From Earliella scabrosa (lineage: Eukaryota; Basidiomycota; Agaricomycetes; Polyporales; Polyporaceae): DNA of 64,000 nucleotides. Position 1 is the stretch's first letter. The number at the start of each line of letters is the position of its first letter. Shown here piece after piece: positions 59,201 through 64,000 of this stretch. The notes beneath the pieces are model-generated. The model did not search any database. It had not been told where the DNA came from and saw nothing but the letters and a program-made list of their open reading frames with translations. A program made the position numbers and the translations under genes. The stretch covers positions 992,001-1,056,000 of the forward strand of contig JABYQQ010000018.1 of the NCBI GenBank assembly GCA_022605405.1, given 5' to 3'.

Positions 59201-59733
59201 ATTCTATTGACAGTCTTGCATCACAAACAGACGACTCTGACCGGAGCAAAAAATCAAGGAAATCGAAAGTGAATCCGTCACGGACTAATAATGTAATCAA
59301 TCCAATCTTGCAAGATACCTTATGGAATTTGTCACATGAACTTTCTGAGCACCATCCAGGAAAACTTGCCATATGTGTAGGACTTCCAGTAATGGTCAAG
59401 GTGAATGAGGCCACTGAATGTTGTGTAACTAATGGGGCAGAGGGTACGGTTGTGGGCTGGACATCCCGACCAATTGAAGGAGACAAACAGGCTTTGGAGA
59501 CGTTGTTTGTCAAACTGACTGCAGCACCTACAACCATAAAGCTACCAGGGTTGCCAGAAAATGTGGTTCCTATATCACATCTGAGCAAAAAGGTACTATG
59601 CAAACTTCCAAATGGAGTTGAGTTACAGATTGTGCGAGGGACTTCAGTTCTGAGGTACATACTTTGTCGTGTGTTAGACGAGCCGAACATGGTACCAGTA
59701 CAAAGTACCCGCAAGCGCCTGTATCCCAGGTAG
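53233..59733 (+). CDS. Helitron Rep/helicase, C-terminally truncated
   Basis: Rolling-circle transposase of 2,166 aa in one uninterrupted frame. The Rep part has FPWLFPYGLGGLNN, SWFITFAPADVKHPL, the HUH motif LHLHMLLW (H957, H959) and the two-Tyr motif YVADY (Y1169, Y1173). A Pif1-like helicase follows: GGMAGTGKSQ (Walker A, K1740), MAPTGSAAALIGG, FMDEVSMLD (Walker B, D1812/E1813) and FAGDFAQLPP. After LPNGVELQIV the sequence leaves the family, and neither motif V (SQGKT-type) nor motif VI (ALSR-type) is found in the last 60 residues or in the 3' DNA. The helicase is therefore probably inactive. The first 110 residues are also unusual: a signal-peptide-like MAGKYLLLLTAAVASL and degenerate 16-residue repeats (EASSAPISGRVWPD). 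From about 53560 on the codons are much more AT-rich than in the neighbours. Confidence 0.92.
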   Translation: MAGKYLLLLTAAVASLCGLFQPNIGEALTATSLAAALRASTPSFELSSRNWVTADTLQASSAPLEGKAAADAFEASSAPISGRVWPDTLEPSTVLVVDFENWALRWNVYIPCMDFTHKSCMLKNGEPLRPYYNPAKHSIANAYIHAISFSHIRSVALSAATGMDWMDKTYHLVRAVRLEELRSYMRRHDYAALQHIYRPICSLHCRVRNGIPPQLEDGIVVLEGGHAQSTSQSNWSKVWTYEEILAFGVLGTVDNKHAYRYLGYTLRSLVNSETSHPAADIPLSSLCNSLTKPQLIEIANCHGVQKVSKHITKEALVKQLDTHKCVNCPAFLSLLLPIARAHTNKERYQKWSDKRAGTSNAAQNTSTNNGCNNAVDSHLPQPKAKFPPQPVDQSLLYETIRGFAKDIQMKNFIERGCSVCGLLTAETHLRDISQANVNLDLLIPQREITRQERKSEQDPIREIPGPVLLSSGKEICVNCLESMERGLRPPDALANGLWIGDVPEELQGLSWTEKMLISRVKHNICIVKVHVSGMSKMKANVVTHSLPMPKIYQALPPSREELDEVLAFLYIGPNVPTEKEYKRTPMLVRRNKVAKALEWLKFNHVDYADLDISYSNLNEYPEDEPPVIVNYTQSNESNKDPEATAVYETEEDEGAEKGDCPFIVHGLTGANLERLMNTRRHEVTARAVDYFKSGGKVLGIGQAEHPLSIYDNPQLYPQMFPWLFPYGLGGLNNRSTGYRPVSEERRKQQLLMYHDKRFQLEPLFPLVALNHEQIKKATSAGYILADKSKFNEIAQRINNIDSEVLSSIVERLKQGPVKPETEAEKACFKLLNDLDHVNYKVQGSITSKKYMRNEIWSLVSYLGAPSWFITFAPADVKHPLALYMADTEQTLVPKFRVPEERMNLIANNPVAGARFFKVMVDLFIKHVLGVGLNRRGLYGETSGYYGTVEQQGRLTLHLHMLLWIKHSLTPQEVRDRIMDPTSDFQKAMVEYLESAHQGEFLSGDMASVAAEIKKQESNPFRVPPTETLPEVPPVKCGHEPRSACKQCSDYAAWWTRYQKEVDEILYLSNVHRCVTRSKNGKVPKGAQKTGMQEVDNRGCTDPATGVCKARFPRETYTATQVDPESGALVMKKGEAWLNTFTPAVSYLLRCNHDVTSLLSGTAIKSVIAYVADYITKTPLKTHVMFQSIQKVFERNSQLLGQSKNNKGAARSIITKIVNALTAASEIGGPMASMYLLKHPDHYTNYEFRPCYWRGYVFEVMQAWDDSKNIAEQGKSTVVVTLNTDADGNEKSIVPLSPVLDYMYRPPELENVCVYDFVRLYHKRQIPKRRRAHVKPQKFHDVIYESDFENDYDVDEDVPTASQKKNVERRPQEAGNFARYGGGHPLAQEEEESDDELLLTSKSRAQYEEEEDAEPRQRKGPSYFLFHANHPQSKTHEVCLVNEEAALVPNFIGGSLPRKDAGSREEYCMTMLTLFKPWRSGKDLRPNVETMWNDVFANYQFTSRQEEIMRFFHIRYECNDARDDFASQRKQMTGSHKYPIHLDNDDMNEFDAQNVLFEYGATQENMTDEMVKGEDWKTKSRAEILRLGRNETAEMIMRSSGWLDQLQGNGSGNASTLPNQIHMPHAPEGGTSWKTLLEDKRQEILDARDAQAQAGTAKKKQTQLEVNDEINKVKLVDKKYFMHKDFDIKNPEAKALIENTVIKFTLNEAQERAFRIVAHHAVESCGEHLKMYLGGMAGTGKSQVIKALTYFFAERQESYRFMCMAPTGSAAALIGGSTYHSMLGFSKADSTETSANVMQVRSRLMHVEYIFMDEVSMLDCNNMYNICAKMCAALRNDGVPFGGINMIFAGDFAQLPPPLGAKPLYSHEVGRVIHKTHDHRTQKASIGKALWHQFTTVVILRENMRQKSQTPEDAKLRTALENLRYRACTDADIKLLQSRVAGRGKHQPKLNTPQFRNVSVITTWNSYRDKINELGCARFAKENKQSLSTFYSIDSLASQTDDSDRSKKSRKSKVNPSRTNNVINPILQDTLWNLSHELSEHHPGKLAICVGLPVMVKVNEATECCVTNGAEGTVVGWTSRPIEGDKQALETLFVKLTAAPTTIKLPGLPENVVPISHLSKKVLCKLPNGVELQIVRGTSVLRYILCRVLDEPNMVPVQSTRKRLYPR

Positions 59734-61684
59734 TAAGCGCTTGTACTACACCAGCCACAAGCGCCCGCGTGACCTATGGGGGCTCAGGTGTCTCTATTTT
59801 CGTCCTCCAAGCTGTCCGATACCCAGACGCCGTCTTCTGTCATTCTACTATTCGAAGCTACCGTGCAGCTACAATCGCTGTAACAGAGGCTCATACCGCC
59901 CTCTGCTACTCCACCGACTCGCTCGGGCTCGTCAATTATTGTGCACGTTCTTGCCACCCGAGTGCGTCAGCTCGGACCGCAGCAAGGTTTGTACCGTGAC
60001 CCGTCTCTCTTACGACGTACCACTTGGGATTGGTCATCCACTGGACACTCGGAGCGCAGCCTGCTACCTACTCGACTCGGATGCGACGCGGTAGCATGTT
60101 CACAGTGAGTCGGACTGCAAGGCTCGCCAGCGCCGTCCGAGTCGCCGCCGCCCTGCAGCGGCAAAGCACACTTCGTACCGACTCTCCTACATACTACCGC
60201 GCGCTTACACTCGCAGGAACAGAGGTTCGTACCGCAGACTCTCCGATCGAGCCGACGCGGTAGCATCTTCCACGCTTGCCGCAAAGCTCGTACCATCCGC
60301 AAGTTCGTACCAACTCTCCTACATACTACCGCGCGCTTACACTCGCAGGAACAGAGGTTCGTACCGCAGACTCTCCGATCGAGCCGACGCGGTAGCATCT
60401 TCCACGCTTACCTTGTACCGTGTGCAAGTTCGTACCGTCGGATCTCTGAGGCTCTACCGCGTGGTGCCTCACCTTGCAATGACGTCTTCAGCAAACTCTC
60501 ACTCCACTGCTCAGGCGTGCGTGTTCGGTGCCCACTGGCAGTAGGCACGCTATGCCAACTCTGTTCGTCGCACAACCACTCCCGTGGCAAGTTTTGGTCC
60601 TCCCTAAAGGCCCGCTACTGCAGTTCTCTTGTGTCCCGATAGCACACCCCGATGGGTCTCCCGTTGTACTCACTCCGTGGCGCCGCCCACCCTGCGCTCG
60701 CCGACTCGGAGAGCAGCCCGCCTACACCTACGCCATTCCCTCCTGCGGCCCCTCATCGCCCGATGCTGACAGGAGAGGCGGCTGAACAGCTTTGGGCCTC
60801 AATCCGCATTCAGAGTCGTTATGCTCTCCCCGGACAGCACACGGTCACCACTCCGGTTGGATTCATGGTGACCACCTTGCCTCAGTATCTGTGCGTCCGC
60901 CGATGTAAGACTGACTATGTTTGCATGTCCGACAGTCCCGTAGCATCGTTGCAGATGCCACCAGGAGGGCAGTGGCTCAACGACCGCTCGCCGCCAATTC
61001 TCCTCAGTCCAGCTCCATTCGAGGCCAGCCCGGTACTCCTTACGTGAGTCCCGTAGTACGACTGCCTAATGCACTGGCAGTTCCGCCTCGTAGGGTCTTA
61101 TTGATGGCCCACTCCGCTAGGAACACAACGCGCATGTGCTCTCCACTGAGAGCCCACTTGAAGAAATAGACTAGGTCTCGGGAGCTCTCACTAGAGCAAT
61201 AGTTACGCCGGCTTCAACGTCGGTCTTTCTGTTCGTAGCCTTGGCATGCATTTGAATCCAGTGTTGGGCGATCTCAGGTATATATTCAACGGATCTGTCC
61301 ATCGACTGTACTGCGATAAGTAGTCGAACTCGTGTAGAATCACGCTAGGCGGACACTGATGAATGTCGGAAGTTGCGGGAAGCGATTTTTTCCGTAGGAA
61401 ATGGTGTGGTATGCCGGTGGCCACAATAGGTACAGCGAGGCGACATTCGCACGGACATACGCACGACTAGGAAATAACATGCCGGCACAGAAATATGAAG
61501 ACTATTCACACGGGATTAGGGGGCCATGAGTGCCTATCATACGAGCTATCAGCCGAGAACAGATGCCTCCAGAGGTGCCGAGTAGTTATATGTACTCGAG
61601 GCGAAGGGGATCCTTAGTACGCACCCCCAACTTGAACACTGACTCCGATCGCCGCATACCCAAACCTACCGCTGCCCCCCTACA
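59734..61684. other. Repeat-containing region after Helitron
   Basis: 1.95 kb without a supported gene. Its first 700 bp are rich in repeated TTCGTACC, TACTACCGC and GACGCGGTAGCAT words; the ordered part is the repeat at 60172-60409. Confidence 0.5.
60172..60409 (+). repeat. Direct repeat, 106-bp copies at 132-bp period
   Basis: Copies 60172-60277 and 60304-60409 differ at one position. Diverged fragments (CGACGCGGTAGCAT at 60083) show that the array was once longer. Confidence 0.9.
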
Positions 61685-62800
61685 ATGCCCGGTGTTCGCC
61701 TCCCAGAGATCCTGCCTCTTGGTGCCGAATTCCAGCCCCCCCAACACAGCGGCTTCGACGTTCTCAACTTGGACGATGTCACCGTAGCCCAGTTGCTCGC
61801 TCTCGCAACCCTCTCCCCCCTGGATTCCACGCCCGAGGAAAATCTTCACCCCTTCGACCTGTCCACCGACGAGCCAGTGGTTGACTTCAAGGAGCTGCAC
61901 GAGCGCCCCGTGCCAGATTTGTACCGGATACTGCCCACCCGAAGCAGGTTGAATGACCTAGAGCCAAACACCTATCGGTCGTTCCTGGACGACCGGTGGG
62001 GAGTTCCTGTGCCGACGCCATTGTGGATCATAGAATATTGGTTAGCTCAGAGGGGAGCTGGGGAGCTGCGAGAGACATGCGAGGAGGCCGAACAGTGGTT
62101 GAGGGATAGACAAGAGCGGGAAGGGACGCGTAGCGCGCTGGGGATCGCGGCCACCGAGGCTCTGCAGTCGTTCTCCAGGATTCCGTGCGTAGGCGGCGAC
62201 CTCGGCAACGGACGAGCGAACGGCCACGACGTCATCTCCCTCTTCGGCCAGGGTTTCATCCTCGGCAGCGTGGTGGACGCCATGGTAGACTCAATCAACA
62301 TCCGTCTCACGAGTCAGCCTGGGCTTGAAAGGCGGTTCGCCGTCCACGGCACTGAGGCGTGGACGTGCATTCATCAATGGCGCCAGTCACGCCCCAGTGC
62401 AGGTTCGCTTCAGGAGACCACCAACAAAGTGCTCCGCCGATTGAAGGACGATGGAGGAGACCTGGAGATGATGTTCCTGATATGGTTGACCCACAACCCA
62501 GGCCGTTGGGTGGTGTTCGGGCTGGACGTGAAGAAGGCGGAGATAAGGTATGGAGACTGTCGCGGCGGCCCTCCTGTCCACGACGAGCTTCTGGACGTGA
62601 TTGCATGGCTTGAGGATGGAGGGCTGGGGGTATGGACGCTCGGACCGAAGTTGGCGTGCTGGGGTCCAGACGACGGCTGCGCGGGCGGGGTTGCGGCGGT
62701 GAACGCGATCAACCACTACGTGTTCGGGGACGCGCTGGCTTCCTCGGAGACGGTAGATCTAATCACCATTGAAGAGTACTTGCGTATCGTGCGTCTCTGA
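61685..62800 (+). CDS. Ulp1/C48-like protein, probably catalytically dead
   Basis: Intronless 371-aa protein starting MPGVRLPEILPLGAEFQPPQ. The N-terminal third is acidic. From residue 117 (TPLWIIEYWLAQRG, EEAEQWLRDRQ) to the end the order of segments resembles the Ulp1-like cysteine peptidases common in Agaricomycete genomes and transposons. These remove SUMO or ubiquitin-like proteins. The catalytic-His segment reads NPGRWVVFGLDVKKAEIRYGD: Arg stands where HW is expected, though the Asp is kept. The Cys segment reads DDGCAGGVAAVNAI, where relatives have DG.SCGV..NAI, so the Cys position is Gly and a Cys sits two residues early. If the alignment is right it is a pseudopeptidase or a decayed copy. 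The call rests on pattern only. Confidence 0.5.
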   Translation: MPGVRLPEILPLGAEFQPPQHSGFDVLNLDDVTVAQLLALATLSPLDSTPEENLHPFDLSTDEPVVDFKELHERPVPDLYRILPTRSRLNDLEPNTYRSFLDDRWGVPVPTPLWIIEYWLAQRGAGELRETCEEAEQWLRDRQEREGTRSALGIAATEALQSFSRIPCVGGDLGNGRANGHDVISLFGQGFILGSVVDAMVDSINIRLTSQPGLERRFAVHGTEAWTCIHQWRQSRPSAGSLQETTNKVLRRLKDDGGDLEMMFLIWLTHNPGRWVVFGLDVKKAEIRYGDCRGGPPVHDELLDVIAWLEDGGLGVWTLGPKLACWGPDDGCAGGVAAVNAINHYVFGDALASSETVDLITIEEYLRIVRL

Positions 62801-64000
62801 AGGTATGTGCCATGTGCTGTTCTGAGCCATGATGGGTGATGACCTGACCTGACGAACCATAGGAGTCGGACATGGGCAATATCACCAACTATAAGTGTTC
62901 GCGGTCAAACGAGATACAGGAGGGATAGTCGCACAGACAATACGCACGGAAATACGACCTACGTGATGTGTTTGAACGCGCCGGGGCGATTGAGACTCGC
63001 TGGAGTGTGTGGGATCGCGACCGTCCTGGCGGGAGGCCCCGGCCTCCAACTGTGGTTTATATCAATTATCATGGAATGTCGAAAAACGCGTGAAAGATGG
63101 ACGAAACGGCGACGGACATATGGCGATAGCTAAATGCAAAGTAGGGCTCGCTCGGGACCGGCCCGCACGGCCGCGCGCAGCAGACAGGGCGCGCCAATGG
63201 CCTTGCGCGTCCGCACCTACATCTTCAATCCCCACCCACTCTTCCCTGTTCTGTACGGTCTCTCTCGAGCCCCCATTGTCTTCGCTCGCATCAAGATGCC
63301 CTCGAGTTGGTTGGTCTAGTCTTCTTGTAGGCGTCGCTCCCTCTGGTACGCACTCCGCTCGCTCTCGCTAGTCTCTCTTTGCTAGTCTCTCTTTCCGTTG
63401 TCCCTCGCGCCATCCGCCTTTGCACACATTCCGGCACCGCACAGGATCCCACAGGGGCAGGCGAGGAGGTTTTGAGAAGGATATTACCAAATGCTCGTAA
63501 GTCCCTACTGCTGCTCTCAACCGCTCGCGCGACATCTTCAATAGGATGCTCCATTCTAATTGGGCGGATGCAACCGTACTGCGTAGCTCCGTAGCAGGTC
63601 GTAGGATGCTCCATTCTAATTGGGCGGATGCAACCGTACTGCGTAGCTCCGTAGCAGGTCGAGAGCGACGTCAATTCCCGGTCAGTGCTCTGTTTTCATC
63701 GTGATCGTCGATGTGTTCTCTCATACCCTTTACAGCATCCGGCTGTCCTCCAGCAAGGCTCTCGACTTGAGTGGTGATAGTTGTCGGTAAGTATACGCTC
63801 GCCGAGACATGGTCTCGCTATCCCTGCATCTCATGCGACTTATCCTAGGGTTGCTACGGGCAGTTATGGGCATAGGCGCATCCCGCTAGTACTAGTCATC
63901 AATGGGGTGTGGCGTATACAGTGGTGGGCTGGAAAGGGTCGAGCTTCCATGTACCCTTCGCACTCACCCGCCATTTATGACAGTATATCTCAATCGCAGT
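62801..64000. other. Right end of window, no gene
   Basis: Short frames only, apart from the 60-bp tandem duplication below. A gene could continue past the window edge. Confidence 0.45.
63542..63661 (+). repeat. Exact 60-bp tandem duplication
   Basis: Copies 63542-63601 and 63602-63661 are identical (TAGGATGCTCCATTCTAATT and so on), so the duplication is very recent or an assembly artefact. Confidence 0.95.

Noticed and set aside
52824..61684. Exact Helitron boundaries
   Set aside because: No convincing 5' TC or 3' hairpin with CTRR could be chosen among many candidates, so only the coding region is reported.
1..64000. tRNA, rRNA and CRISPR arrays
   Set aside because: No cloverleaf-like A/B box sets, rRNA segments or regularly spaced repeats were recognised by eye; tRNAscan-SE and Infernal would be decisive.

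Overview
The window looks like nuclear DNA of a mushroom-forming basidiomycete (Agaricomycetes, probably Polyporales). Genes are broken by many 48-60 bp GT-AG introns, coding third positions are mostly GC-rich, and several families typical of these fungi are present: KDZ transposase, TET/JBP-type dioxygenase, Helitron and single-pass membrane proteins. The species assignment is inference. All spliced models were built by hand; where exon phases close over the whole gene I say so.

Layout. 1.7-3.1 kb: a secreted M28 aminopeptidase. 3.4-6.5 kb: two neighbouring minus-strand single-pass membrane proteins with PPxY tails, one carrying an in-frame TAG. 8.0-17.8 kb: a complete, young 9,792-bp KDZ DNA transposon with 615-bp terminal inverted repeats (4 mismatches) and a perfect 8-bp target duplication TTGCCTTC. 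It holds three intact genes: the transposase, a viroplasmin/RNase H1-N-like protein and an HMG-box-like protein. 18.4-21.5 kb: three tandem copies of a small family I do not recognise. 24.2-27.0 kb: a head-to-head pair of related short-helix (bZIP-like) proteins. 27.5-30.7 kb: a 15-exon, 801-aa divergent ribonucleotide reductase large subunit with its catalytic residues kept. 34.1-35.6 and 37.7-40.3 kb: two uncharacterised fungal proteins. 40.9-42.5 kb: a repeat-rich stretch (minisatellites, an inverted repeat beside a TATA box, a 46-bp perfect palindrome).

42.6-52.8 kb: a three-gene block made of a 13-exon TET/JBP-like 2-oxoglutarate/Fe(II) dioxygenase (1,361 aa), an opposing 337-aa protein, and a many-exon basic Lys/Ala/Pro-rich protein with a conserved C-terminal domain. 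53.2-59.7 kb: an AT-richer Helitron Rep/helicase of 2,166 aa that lacks helicase motifs V and VI. 61.7-62.8 kb: a Ulp1-like protein that appears to have lost its catalytic His and Cys.

Together the window is dominated by mobile DNA and its accessory genes. The two most promising systems are the cargo of the KDZ element (transposase, HMG-like and viroplasmin-like proteins in one TIR-bounded unit) and the TET/JBP block, which may be an autonomous or formerly mobile DNA-modification cassette.
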